DNA of 15,986 nt from JAVBMO01 sp031552355 (GCA_031552355.1 JAVBMO010000075.1:1-15986); one strand, 5' to 3'. Numbered from the stretch's first letter, positions 6,842 to 14,098 are shown. Notes: generated by a model from the letters alone, not told the origin. Made by a program: numbers and translations.

Positions 6842-8476
6842 ATGAAAAAGATTTTATTTACAGTGGTCATGATTTCGCTTTTTGGCGCTTGTAAAAGCAA
6901 CACCAATAAGGAAACTGCTAAAACATTGAACAACATGGAAGCAAAAGTAGCTGAATTTGCTGAAGTTACCCTAACTACAGACTTGAGCAAATTGACAGAG
7001 AAAGAAAAACAGCTGGTTTCTATTTTTATAGACATCGCTCAAATTATGGATGGAATTTTCTGGGAACAGACTTTTCCTGGCAAAGCCTTGTTAGACACCA
7101 TCAGCGACCCCGCTACCAAAGAATTTGCCATGATAAACTATGGCGTTTGGGATCGTTTGGATAACTTGAAACCTTTTGTAAGTGGTTGGGGCGAAAAGCC
7201 TGCCGGCGCCAATTTTTACCCTGCCGATATGACCAAGGAAGAATTTGAGGCTTATGCCGACAGCAACAAAACCAGCCTTTACACCATCTTGAAAAGAGGC
7301 ACAGATGGAAAATTACAAACCATTTGGTATAAGGACGCTTACAAAGAACAACTTTCAAAGGCTATTGAATTGATGAAAAAAGCCAGCGAACTGGCCGAAG
7401 ACAAAGGTTTGAAAAAATATTTGGATCTCCGTATCAAAGCTTTTGAAACAGACAATTATTTCGAAAGTGACATGGCTTGGATGGACATGAAGACAAGCAA
7501 TTTGGATTTGGTTGTAGGCCCTATCGAAAACTACGAAGACAAACTGTTTGGCTATAAAACCGCTTACGAATCTTTTGTGTTGGTAAAAGACAACAAATGG
7601 AGCAACGATTTGGCAAAATTCACCAAAATGTTGCCTGCTTTGCAAAAGGAATTGCCCTGCGACCCAAAATACAAAAAAGAAGTACCCGGAACAGATTCCG
7701 ATTTGAATGTATATGACGCCATTTACTATGCAGGCGATTGTAATGGAGGAAGCAAAACCATTGCCATCAACTTGCCGAATGACGAAAGAGTGCATTTGCA
7801 AAAAGGTTCTCGCCGTTTGCAATTGAAAAACTCTATGCAAGCCAAATTCGACAAAATCCTGATGCCGATTGCGGAATTGGTTATCTGCCAAGAGCAAATC
7901 AAAAACGTAAAATTCGATGCTTTCTTTTCCAATGTAACTTTCCACGAAGTGGCCCATGGTTTGGGAATTAAACAAACCATTACCGGAAAAGGCAATATCC
8001 GCGAAGCTTTGAAAGAACAATACAGCCCATGGGAAGAAGCCAAAGCCGATATTTTAGGCGTGTTTATGGTTCAAAAACTAATTGAAAAAGGCGAAATTAC
8101 CAATTGCACGGTGGAAGACATCTACACTACATTTATTGCCGGAATGTTGCGTTCAGTGCGTTTTGGCGCTGCTTCCGCCCACGGAAAAGCCAATGCCATG
8201 TGCTACAATTTCTTCGAAACTCATGGAGCTTTCAGCAGAAATGCTGAAGGGAAATATGTGATTGATGTGGAAAAAGCCGAAGCAGCTCTTCGCGAATGGT
8301 CTGCCCTGATCTTGAAAGTGGAAGGCGAAGGCGATTATGATTTTGCTAAAAAATATAACGACGAAAATTCTGTAATTAAAGAAGCTTTGCAAAAAGATTT
8401 GGACAAAGTGAAAGCTGCCAGCATTGCAAAAGACATTCGCTTTGTGCAAGGTAAAAAAGTCTTGGGATTACAATAA
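6842..8476 (+). CDS. M49-like (dipeptidyl-peptidase III related) metallopeptidase, lipoprotein
   Basis: This 544-residue protein starts with a lipoprotein signal (FGAC, C17). The active site has HEVAHG at 368-373 (likely zinc ligands H368 and H372, catalytic E369) and EEAKAD at 398-403, whose Glu is the probable third ligand. The arrangement HExxH, about 25 residues, EEAKAD fits the M49 family, whose classical members have HELLGH and EECRAD/E. Here the first motif is one residue shorter. I recall similar pentapeptide members in bacteria and in plant Nudix-M49 fusions. Such proteins in Bacteroidota are sometimes labelled Zn-dependent hydrolase or, wrongly, dihydrofolate reductase. The expected role is cleavage of short peptides at the cell surface or in the periplasm. 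The two-lipoprotein unit ends at a strong terminator. The family call is good; substrate is unknown. Confidence 0.78.
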   Translation: MKKILFTVVMISLFGACKSNTNKETAKTLNNMEAKVAEFAEVTLTTDLSKLTEKEKQLVSIFIDIAQIMDGIFWEQTFPGKALLDTISDPATKEFAMINYGVWDRLDNLKPFVSGWGEKPAGANFYPADMTKEEFEAYADSNKTSLYTILKRGTDGKLQTIWYKDAYKEQLSKAIELMKKASELAEDKGLKKYLDLRIKAFETDNYFESDMAWMDMKTSNLDLVVGPIENYEDKLFGYKTAYESFVLVKDNKWSNDLAKFTKMLPALQKELPCDPKYKKEVPGTDSDLNVYDAIYYAGDCNGGSKTIAINLPNDERVHLQKGSRRLQLKNSMQAKFDKILMPIAELVICQEQIKNVKFDAFFSNVTFHEVAHGLGIKQTITGKGNIREALKEQYSPWEEAKADILGVFMVQKLIEKGEITNCTVEDIYTTFIAGMLRSVRFGAASAHGKANAMCYNFFETHGAFSRNAEGKYVIDVEKAEAALREWSALILKVEGEGDYDFAKKYNDENSVIKEALQKDLDKVKAASIAKDIRFVQGKKVLGLQ

Positions 8477-8503
8477 AATCTTTAAATACAAGTTTTTCAA
8501 AGG

Positions 8504-8537
8504 ACGGGATTGCTTTCAGTAATCCCGTTTTCTTTTT
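8504..8537 (+). terminator. Hairpin terminator after the M49-like gene
   Basis: The perfect 8-bp arms ACGGGATT (8504-8511) and AATCCCGT (8521-8528) surround a 9-base loop. A T-rich run (TTTCTTTTT) follows. It lies 27 bases after the stop codon. Confidence 0.88.
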
Positions 8538-8581
8538 AAAGATGGTTTGTGTTTGGAGAAAAATAATTGCATTATAATCTG

Positions 8582-8589
8582 TAATTTTG
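8582..8589 (+). promoter_or_regulatory. Bacteroidota -7 element TAATTTTG for the hydE operon
   Basis: It matches TAnnTTTG and lies 17 bases before ATG 8607. This gives a transcript start near 8596 and a leader of only about 10 bases. It rules out the upstream in-frame ATG at 8547. No well-spaced -33 TTTG is seen. Confidence 0.6.
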
Positions 8590-8606
8590 CAGAAAATATA
8601 ATAAAC

Positions 8607-9113
8607 ATGGAAGAAACCGAATACAAGGAAGTAGAAAACGTGCAAAGCGAAGAAATATCCCCTCAAAAAAGCGGACAACCAGCGCAGGAAGAACAAAAAC
8701 CACCTCAAAAACGGGGCTGGAACTTAAGCCTGATGCTGACCGCAAGTTTTATTAATGCTGCGTTCTATGCGTTTTCATTGTTAAGTATTTTTCTTTTTAT
8801 AAACGATTTTAAGGCGCAATCCTACGTCCTGCCCGACGATTTGGCTTTTTTGCAAGACAGTGTCGATATGTTGCTGAGTTTGGATAGAACCCTTTTCTTG
8901 TTTTGGGGACTGCTCTATGTGCTTTCGTTTTCGGGTGCCGCCCTTATGTGGAAGATGAAAAAAATAGGATTCCACCTCTATACCTGTGCACAATTGGGAA
9001 TCCTTGCCTTTGGCTTCATTTTCATTGGCAGAAACAGCATTGCCTTGGGCGACATTATGCTCACAGCTTTGTTTATTGTATATTATGCCATGCATTTGAA
9101 ACGATTCAACTAA
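8607..9113 (+). CDS. Unknown four-helix membrane protein, first gene of the hydE operon
   Basis: This 168-residue protein matches no family I recognise. Residues 1-38 are hydrophilic and rich in Glu, Gln, Lys and Pro, and are probably cytoplasmic and disordered. Four membrane helices follow, at about 40-66, 95-115, 121-141 and 147-164. A larger loop of about 28 residues (67-94, with VLPDDLAFLQDS) separates helices 1 and 2. There are no cysteine pairs or histidine motifs to suggest metal or redox binding. The start at 8607 was chosen because the -7 element lies just upstream. hydE starts only 7 bases after its stop, so the two are almost surely co-transcribed. A link to hydrogenase maturation or another redox process is only a guess from position. 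Confidence 0.75.
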   Translation: MEETEYKEVENVQSEEISPQKSGQPAQEEQKPPQKRGWNLSLMLTASFINAAFYAFSLLSIFLFINDFKAQSYVLPDDLAFLQDSVDMLLSLDRTLFLFWGLLYVLSFSGAALMWKMKKIGFHLYTCAQLGILAFGFIFIGRNSIALGDIMLTALFIVYYAMHLKRFN

Positions 9114-9120
9114 ACAAGCC

Positions 9121-10209
9121 ATGACAACTTTTCAGGAACTTCTTTCGCAGGAGCAATTTTCAAAAGAAGACTTGGTACGGATGCTTTCTGCGCAAGGCAA
9201 AGAAAAAGAAATGCTTTTTGCAAGATCAGCAGAAGTAAAAGCTGCGTATGTAGGAAATAAAGTGTATTTGCGCGGATTGGTGGAGTTTTCGAATATTTGT
9301 AAGAAAAACTGTTATTATTGTGGTATTCGTGCAGGGAATGAACATGTGTCGCGCTACACCGTTTCGGAAGAAGATGTTTTGGCGGCAGCACGTTTTGTAA
9401 AGCAGCAGGGTTACGGTTCAATGGTTTTGCAATCGGGGGAACAGAGTTCCAAATATTTTTCGGAAACCATTGCCCGTTTGTTGGAAAAAATACATAAGGA
9501 AACCGGAAATACCATAGGCATCACGCTTTCGTTGGGAGAACAAAGCCTCGAAACGTATCAACGTTGGTTCAATGCCGGAGCAAAACGGTACTTGTTGCGC
9601 ATAGAATCTTCAAACCCTGAATTGTATCATAAAATACATCCGCAAGATATTACCCACAGCTACAAAAAACGTATGGAAGCTTTGCATTTTATTCGCAAAG
9701 CAGGTTTTCAATTGGGCACAGGCGTAATGATTGGCTTGCCTTTTCAGACTTTGGAAAATTTAGCCGAAGACCTTTTATTTTTCCAAACCCTGGACGTGGA
9801 TATGGTGGGTATGGGGCCTTATATAGAGCATTCCGAAACGCCTTTGTACCAATATAAAGAGGAACTGTTGCCGGTGGAACAGCGTTTGGATTTGTCGTTA
9901 AAAATGGTAGCCATTCTTCGCTTGTTGATGAAAGATATAAACATAGCCGCAACCACGGCTTTGCAGACCCTGCATCCCGAAGCGCGCGAAGAAGCTTTAC
10001 GCGTGGGCGCCAATATCATTATGCCCAATATGACGCCTCAACAGTTCCGCGAAAACTATTTTTTGTATCAAAATAAGGCTGTAACCAAAGATGATGCTGC
10101 CACCTACCATAAATATTTAGAAACCGCCGTGCGACGTGTCGGTTGCGAAATTGTGTATAATGAACATGGCGATTCCCCACATTTTAAAAAGAAAGAGAGC
10201 GTAAAATGA
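9121..10209 (+). CDS. hydE: [FeFe]-hydrogenase H-cluster radical SAM maturase HydE
   Basis: This 362-residue radical SAM enzyme helps build the dithiolate-bridged di-iron subcluster of [FeFe] hydrogenase, together with HydG and the scaffold HydF. The radical SAM cluster motif is C60-x3-C64-x2-C67 in FSNICKKNCYYCG. Further HydE-like blocks are MVLQSGEQ, TLSLGEQSLETYQRW, RYLLRIESSNPELYHKIHP, GVMIGLPFQTLENLAEDLLF, DVDMVGMGPYIEHSETPL, and a C-terminal stretch with ATTALQTL and GANIIMPNMTP. Length fits the family (about 350). BioB and PylB are relatives, but the SLGE and GxGPYIxHxxTPL blocks favour HydE. It overlaps the next gene by 4 bases (ATGA), so they are translationally coupled. No hydF, hydG or hydrogenase gene is in the window; if the organism makes the enzyme they must be elsewhere. 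Confidence 0.9.
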   Translation: MTTFQELLSQEQFSKEDLVRMLSAQGKEKEMLFARSAEVKAAYVGNKVYLRGLVEFSNICKKNCYYCGIRAGNEHVSRYTVSEEDVLAAARFVKQQGYGSMVLQSGEQSSKYFSETIARLLEKIHKETGNTIGITLSLGEQSLETYQRWFNAGAKRYLLRIESSNPELYHKIHPQDITHSYKKRMEALHFIRKAGFQLGTGVMIGLPFQTLENLAEDLLFFQTLDVDMVGMGPYIEHSETPLYQYKEELLPVEQRLDLSLKMVAILRLLMKDINIAATTALQTLHPEAREEALRVGANIIMPNMTPQQFRENYFLYQNKAVTKDDAATYHKYLETAVRRVGCEIVYNEHGDSPHFKKKESVK

Positions 10210-11054
10210 ATTTATATTCTATAGAAACCCCTTGTTGTAGCTTTGATGCCGGCGCCATGTTTGGCGTAGTGCCTAAATCCATTTGGCAGAAAAGCGTTAC
10301 CCCCGATGAAAACAATTTGGTAAAAAGCTCCATGCGCTGCCTTTTGGTGGTGGAAGGCGACAGAAAAATATTAATAGACACGGGAGTGGGAAATAAGGTA
10401 AACGAAAAAACCAAGCAAAACTTTCACATGGAAGATACTCTTTCGTTGAAAGAACTTCTGCATGAAAAAGGATTTTTGCCCGAAGATATTACCGATGTGG
10501 TTTTTACGCATTTACATTTCGACCATGTAGGCGGTGCGGTGGTTTTTGGTGAAAATAAAGAACTCCAACCTTTGTTTCCGAATGCAAAACATTGGGTAAG
10601 CAAACAGCAATGGGAACGGGCGTTGAATTCAAATCCTCGCGAAGCGGCCTCCTTTTTGCCGGAAAATTATATGTCTTTGCACGAAGCAGGATTGCTTTAT
10701 TTCATTGACTCCAACACAGAAATGACACCTTTCATTTCTGTGCGCCTGTTTGACGGACACACCGAGGGGCAGATAATTCCTTTTATAAAGTATAGCGAAA
10801 GAACTTTGGTTTTTATGGCCGATTTTATCCCCACAGCCTATAACCTACCACTGCCTTATGTGCCGGCCTACGACACCAAACCCCTTGATTCCATGGCCGA
10901 AAAAGAAGCTTTTTTAAAAGAAGCCCAAGAAAAAGGCTATGTGCTTTTCTTTGAACACGATTATGAACACGAATGTATAACTGTGGAAGAAACGCCCAAA
11001 GGTATCCGCAAAGGGAAAACCTTTAGTTTGGAAGAGTTTGTAAGGAAAAACTAA
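10206..11054 (+). CDS. MBL-fold metallo-hydrolase
   Basis: This 282-residue protein is a metallo-beta-lactamase-fold hydrolase. It shows the metal-binding motif THLHFDHVGG (H102, H104, D106, H107), H185 in DGHTEGQ, D206 in FMADF and H251 in FFEHD. The N-terminal GAMFGVVPKSIW and MRCLLVVEGDRKILIDTG resemble a subgroup of lactonase-like MBL hydrolases found across Bacteroidota. There is no signal peptide, so it is probably cytoplasmic. The natural substrate is unknown; lactone, thioester or phosphodiester hydrolysis are all possible in this fold. Its start overlaps the hydE stop (ATGA), and its stop overlaps the rimO stop on the other strand. Tight coupling to hydE may mean a housekeeping role near that pathway, but this is inference. 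Confidence 0.85.
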   Translation: MNLYSIETPCCSFDAGAMFGVVPKSIWQKSVTPDENNLVKSSMRCLLVVEGDRKILIDTGVGNKVNEKTKQNFHMEDTLSLKELLHEKGFLPEDITDVVFTHLHFDHVGGAVVFGENKELQPLFPNAKHWVSKQQWERALNSNPREAASFLPENYMSLHEAGLLYFIDSNTEMTPFISVRLFDGHTEGQIIPFIKYSERTLVFMADFIPTAYNLPLPYVPAYDTKPLDSMAEKEAFLKEAQEKGYVLFFEHDYEHECITVEETPKGIRKGKTFSLEEFVRKN

Positions 11055-12343
11055 ACATGTTCCCCATACAAATCAAAGGCGTCTGTATCTGTGATTTTAA
11101 CAGAATAAAATTCCCCAATTTTTAGTTTTTCTGAAATAGGAATCAGCACTTCGTTATCTATTTCCGGCGAGTCGAACTCGGTTCTGCCTACCCAGAAATC
11201 ATTTTCTTTCCGGTCAATAAGAACTTTGAATATTTTACCAACTTTAACCTGATTAATTTCTTCGGAAATTCTTTCCTGCAAAGACATCAGCTCGTCTGCG
11301 CGCGATTGTTTTACTTCTTCGGGAACTATGTCGCCCAAAATATAAGCAGGGGTATCCTCTTCCGGCGAATATTGAAAAACACCTAAACGCTCAAAACGCA
11401 TTTCGGTAATAAAATCCTTTAACTTTTGAAATTCTTCTTCGCCTTCGCCCGGATAGCCCACAATCAAAGTCGTGCGCAAGGCTACACAAGGCAAATATTC
11501 CCTGATTTTTCTCAAAATATCTCTTGTCCCTTTTTCGTCAATGCCTCTCTGCATGGACTTTAAAATAGCAGAATCGATATGTTGTAAAGGGATGTCAATA
11601 TATTTACAAATATTTTCTCTTTCTTTCATTATCTGCAAAGCATCTTCCGGAAAAGCTGTTGGGAAAGTATAGTGTATGCGAATCCATTCTATTGCTTTGA
11701 TGTCCGAAAGTCGGCGCAATAATTCACCCAACATGCGTTTGCCATACAAATCAAGACCATAGTAAGTTGTGTCTTGCGAAATAACCAGCAATTCCTTTAC
11801 GCCCTCATCAGCTAATCGTTTGGCTTCCTCCACAAGTTCTTCTATAGGCCGCGAAATATGTTCGCCGCGAATCAAAGGAATAGCACAATAGGAACAGGCT
11901 TTGTTACAGCCTTCGGCAATTTTCAAGAAAGCATAATGTTTGGGTGTGCTAATTTCGCGTTTTTCGTATAAAGACTTTTCTATTTCCGTTCCCAAAAACT
12001 TCAAAATATCTTCCCATTCATGCACACCAAAATAAGCATCCACGTTGGGTAATTCGGATTTTAAATCATCCTTGTAACGTTGCGATAAACAACCACAAAC
12101 AATCAATTTTTTCAATTTTTTCTTTTTTCGCAATTCCGAAAATTGCAAAATCATATCAACAGATTCTTCTTTGGCGTCGCCGATAAAACCGCAGGTATTA
12201 ATAATTACTATTTCAGCATCATTTTTTGGTGAATCAAAAACCACAGAGTAACCGTTCTCTTTCAAATGTCCGGATAAATATTCGGAATCCACTACGTTTT
12301 TCGAGCAACCCAAAGTAACTATATTGATTTTATTTTGAACCAT
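11051..12343 (-). CDS. rimO: Ribosomal protein uS12 methylthiotransferase RimO
   Basis: RimO adds a methylthio group to a conserved aspartate of ribosomal protein uS12, using two iron-sulfur clusters and SAM. The protein has 430 residues, about the usual length (near 440). The N-terminal UPF0004 domain has C13 in TLGCSKNVVDSE, C51 in INTCGF and C85 in VCGCLSQRY, binding the auxiliary cluster. The radical SAM domain has C146-x3-C150-x2-C153 in IAEGCNKACSYC. Later blocks include PLIRGEHISRP, IHYTFPT, IDIPLQHI and LIVGYPGE. A TRAM domain fills the last 65 or so residues. LGCSKNVVDSE marks RimO rather than MiaB. The gene follows ftsY in the same direction, but a hairpin terminator lies between and no good -7 element is seen before it, so it may depend on read-through. 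Confidence 0.95.
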   Translation of the reverse strand: MVQNKINIVTLGCSKNVVDSEYLSGHLKENGYSVVFDSPKNDAEIVIINTCGFIGDAKEESVDMILQFSELRKKKKLKKLIVCGCLSQRYKDDLKSELPNVDAYFGVHEWEDILKFLGTEIEKSLYEKREISTPKHYAFLKIAEGCNKACSYCAIPLIRGEHISRPIEELVEEAKRLADEGVKELLVISQDTTYYGLDLYGKRMLGELLRRLSDIKAIEWIRIHYTFPTAFPEDALQIMKERENICKYIDIPLQHIDSAILKSMQRGIDEKGTRDILRKIREYLPCVALRTTLIVGYPGEGEEEFQKLKDFITEMRFERLGVFQYSPEEDTPAYILGDIVPEEVKQSRADELMSLQERISEEINQVKVGKIFKVLIDRKENDFWVGRTEFDSPEIDNEVLIPISEKLKIGEFYSVKITDTDAFDLYGEHV

Positions 12344-12390
12344 ATTTTTTTGGAATAAAAATTAAAAAAAAAATTAGCGTTTAAACGGTT

Positions 12391-12427
12391 TTAAAAAGCC
12401 CCACAAGTTTATTGCAACTTGTGAGGC
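12391..12427 (-). terminator. Hairpin terminator after ftsY
   Basis: The arms at 12398-12409 and 12416-12427 pair over 12 bases. The one mismatch in DNA becomes a G-U pair in the minus-strand RNA, which supports that orientation. On the minus strand it is followed by TTTTT, then AAAA. It lies 24 bases past the ftsY stop. The short U-run suggests partial read-through into rimO. Confidence 0.7.
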
Positions 12428-12450
12428 GGATGAAATTCAATAAGAAAATA

Positions 12451-13404
12451 TTATTCTTCGAATAAACTTTCCACAAAAGCTTTTGCATTAAATAGTTGTA
12501 AATCGGTCATCTTTTCACCCAAACCAATATAGCGAACCGGAATTTTAAATTGGTCGGAAATGCCGATAACCACGCCGCCTTTTGCCGTTCCGTCTAATTT
12601 TGTTAAAGCAATAGAATTCACTTGTGTAGCTGCGGTAAATTGTTTGGCTTGTTCAATAGCATTTTGTCCGGTCGAAGCGTCCAAAACCAAAAGCACTTCG
12701 TGAGGCGCATCGGGAATTACTTTTGCCATCACATTGCGGATTTTGGTCAATTCGTTCATCAATCCGACTTTGTTGTGCAGGCGGCCTGCGGTGTCAATCA
12801 AAACAACATCGGCTTGTTTTGCCACAGCCGATTTCAAAGTGTCGAAAGCCACAGAAGCGGGGTCAGCATTCATTCCTTGCGAAACAATAGGCACACCCAC
12901 TCTTTCTGCCCAAATGGTCAACTGGTCAACGGCTGCAGCACGAAAAGTGTCGGCAGCGCCCAATACAACAGATTTTCCCTCTTGTTTAAGCTGGTACGCC
13001 AATTTCCCAATGGTGGTGGTTTTTCCCACACCATTAATTCCCACAACCATAATAACATACGGTTTATGGCTATTTGTGAAACTGAAATCCGTAATTTCTT
13101 CTTTTTCGGATTCTAACAAAAGTTTTCCGATTTCTTCTTTTAAAATATTGTTTAATTCACTTGTTCCGAGATATTTGTCTCTTTGGACGCGTTCTTCAAT
13201 GCGGCGGATTATTTTCAATGTAGTTTCTACGCCGACATCGGAAGTAACCAAAATTTCTTCCAAATTATCCAATACATCGTCATCAACTTTCGATTTTCCG
13301 ATGATTGCTTTGGAAAGTTTGCCAAAAACATTCTCCTTGGTTTTGGCTAAGCCTTGGTCAAGGGTTTGTTTTTTTTCTTTGCTAAAAAAAGAGAAAAGAG
13401 CCAT
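12451..13404 (-). CDS. ftsY: Signal recognition particle receptor FtsY
   Basis: FtsY is the SRP receptor GTPase that delivers ribosomes making membrane proteins to the Sec translocon. The protein has 317 residues, with a short N-terminal segment instead of the long acidic A domain of E. coli FtsY, as is common in Bacteroidota. It has an N domain (about 15-100) and a G domain: GINGVGKTTTIGKLA (122-136, P-loop), DTFRAAA (152-158), DTAGR (204-208) and TKLDG (268-272). The C-terminal GVVIGIS, PVRYIGLGEKMTDLQLF and FVESLF are typical of FtsY, not Ffh, and there is no M domain. ATG 13402-13404 gives an amphipathic start (MALFSFFSKEKK) suited to membrane contact. A -7 element (13440-13447) precedes it, so it has its own promoter. 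Confidence 0.96.
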   Translation of the reverse strand: MALFSFFSKEKKQTLDQGLAKTKENVFGKLSKAIIGKSKVDDDVLDNLEEILVTSDVGVETTLKIIRRIEERVQRDKYLGTSELNNILKEEIGKLLLESEKEEITDFSFTNSHKPYVIMVVGINGVGKTTTIGKLAYQLKQEGKSVVLGAADTFRAAAVDQLTIWAERVGVPIVSQGMNADPASVAFDTLKSAVAKQADVVLIDTAGRLHNKVGLMNELTKIRNVMAKVIPDAPHEVLLVLDASTGQNAIEQAKQFTAATQVNSIALTKLDGTAKGGVVIGISDQFKIPVRYIGLGEKMTDLQLFNAKAFVESLFEE

Positions 13405-13439
13405 CTTATTTTTCTTTGGGATAAATACTTAACGAAATA

Positions 13440-13447
13440 CAAAGCTA
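13440..13447 (-). promoter_or_regulatory. Bacteroidota -7 element TAGCTTTG for ftsY
   Basis: On the minus strand this reads TAGCTTTG, matching TAnnTTTG. The expected start is near 13433, leaving a leader of about 29 bases before the ftsY ATG. TTTC occupies the -33 position (13467-13470). It lies just after the upstream terminator. Confidence 0.55.
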
Positions 13448-13465
13448 CAAAATTTTGTGTATTTC

Positions 13466-13500
13466 AGAAAATAAAAAAGTCCCGATTACAATTCGGGACT
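13466..13500 (-). terminator. Hairpin terminator after the DUF4295 gene
   Basis: The perfect 8-bp arms AGTCCCGA (13478-13485) and TCGGGACT (13493-13500) surround a 7-base loop. On the minus strand a run TTTTTTATTTT follows. It ends the rpmG-DUF4295 transcript before ftsY. Confidence 0.85.
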
Positions 13501-13525
13501 CTATAAAAAATATGCTAAGCAAAAT

Positions 13526-13681
13526 TTATTTTTTTGCCAAAAAATCTTTTACTTGTTCAGAAGCTACCATTGTTTCTTTAAAAGAGTAAGCTCCTGTTTT
13601 TGGAGAACGCTCCATTCTGATAACTTTTGCAAAATCCTTCCCTGTAGAAGTTTTAAGTGTTGCAACTACTTTCTTTGCCAT
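13526..13681 (-). CDS. DUF4295 small basic protein
   Basis: This 51-residue protein starts at ATG 13679-13681 and ends with TAA at 13526-13528. It begins MAKKVVATLKTSTGKDFAKV, continues with IRMERSPKTGAYSFKE and ends KDFLAKK. Size, basic character and position between rpmG and ftsY match the DUF4295 family, which is confined to Bacteroidota and always lies near ribosomal protein genes. A role on the ribosome is likely but I know of no proven function. It lies 21 bp after rpmG in the same direction and is followed by a terminator, so the two form an operon. Confidence 0.9.
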   Translation of the reverse strand: MAKKVVATLKTSTGKDFAKVIRMERSPKTGAYSFKETMVASEQVKDFLAKK

Positions 13682-13702
13682 AACTCAAATCCTTTTATTA
13701 TG

Positions 13703-13891
13703 TTATTTAATTTCTTTGTGAACGGTCATCTTTCTTAAGATGGGATTGTATTTCTTCAATTCCAAACGTTCTGGAGTGTTCTTTTTACTTTTTGTAGTAA
13801 TATAACGTGAAGTGCCTGGCATACCGCTTGTTTTGTGCTCAGTACATTCCAAAATCACTTGAATTCTTGCGTCTTTACTTTTCTTTGCCAT
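13703..13891 (-). CDS. rpmG: Large-subunit ribosomal protein bL33
   Basis: This 62-residue protein starts with MAKKSKDARIQVILECTEHK and contains YITTKSKKNTPERLELKKYN and LRKMTVHKEIK, all typical of bL33. It has a single Cys, so it is of the zinc-free type. The start at 13889-13891 was chosen over an upstream frame extension (to 13918). It gives the family N-terminus, and the -7 element at 13916-13923 would fall at the extension's start. In many Bacteroidota rpmB (bL28) lies directly before rpmG; here the 207-bp space to lpxC is too short and holds no such gene. Confidence 0.95.
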   Translation of the reverse strand: MAKKSKDARIQVILECTEHKTSGMPGTSRYITTKSKKNTPERLELKKYNPILRKMTVHKEIK

Positions 13892-13915
13892 TTCTTTAAC
13901 TTGTTTTTGGATTTG

Positions 13916-13923
13916 CAAAGATA
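13916..13923 (-). promoter_or_regulatory. Bacteroidota -7 element TATCTTTG for rpmG
   Basis: On the minus strand this reads TATCTTTG, matching TAnnTTTG. The expected start is near 13909, leaving a leader of about 18 bases before the rpmG ATG. This shows that the rpmG-DUF4295 operon begins here and does not continue from an upstream rpmB. Confidence 0.65.
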
Positions 13924-14079
13924 GAACTTTTTTATAAATCTGCCTAATGATTCCACTAAAAAAACATTTTTTTAAGAATATTTTCTCGTAATTCGCATAT
14001 TTTCAGTTTTTTAAAAATCTCACGATAACTATTTAATAGATTTCTATATTTAAGTTATATAGAAGCCAAGGATTTTGAT

Positions 14080-14087
14080 TATCTTTG
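14080..14087 (+). promoter_or_regulatory. Bacteroidota -7 element TATCTTTG for lpxC/fabZ
   Basis: It matches TAnnTTTG and lies only 11 bases before ATG 14099. The predicted transcript start is near 14094, leaving a leader of about 5 bases, so the mRNA may be nearly leaderless. The site also rules out the upstream in-frame TTG at 14075. Confidence 0.6.
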
Positions 14088-14098
14088 CAAAATTCTAT

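Noticed and set aside
7355..8020. Minus-strand open frame of 221 codons
   Set aside because: It is antisense to the M49-like gene and shows the same Phe/Gln-rich bias of antisense frames.
8547..8606. Upstream ATG for the membrane protein
   Set aside because: The -7 element at 8582-8589 lies after it, so that ATG would not be transcribed from this promoter.
9121..10209. Biotin synthase (BioB) or PylB as the identity of the radical SAM gene
   Set aside because: The SLGE, MVGMGPYIEHSETPL and IIMPNMTP blocks fit HydE better, and the cluster-binding Cys/Arg pattern of BioB is not seen.
11051..12343. MiaB (tRNA methylthiotransferase) as the identity
   Set aside because: The N-terminal TLGCSKNVVDSE is the RimO form; MiaB has a different motif there.
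12734..13432. Plus-strand open frame of 232 codons
   Set aside because: It is antisense to ftsY, which has all GTPase motifs intact.
14075..14098. Upstream TTG for lpxC/fabZ
   Set aside because: It precedes the -7 element and adds residues not usual in the family; ATG 14099 gives the typical LpxC N-terminus.
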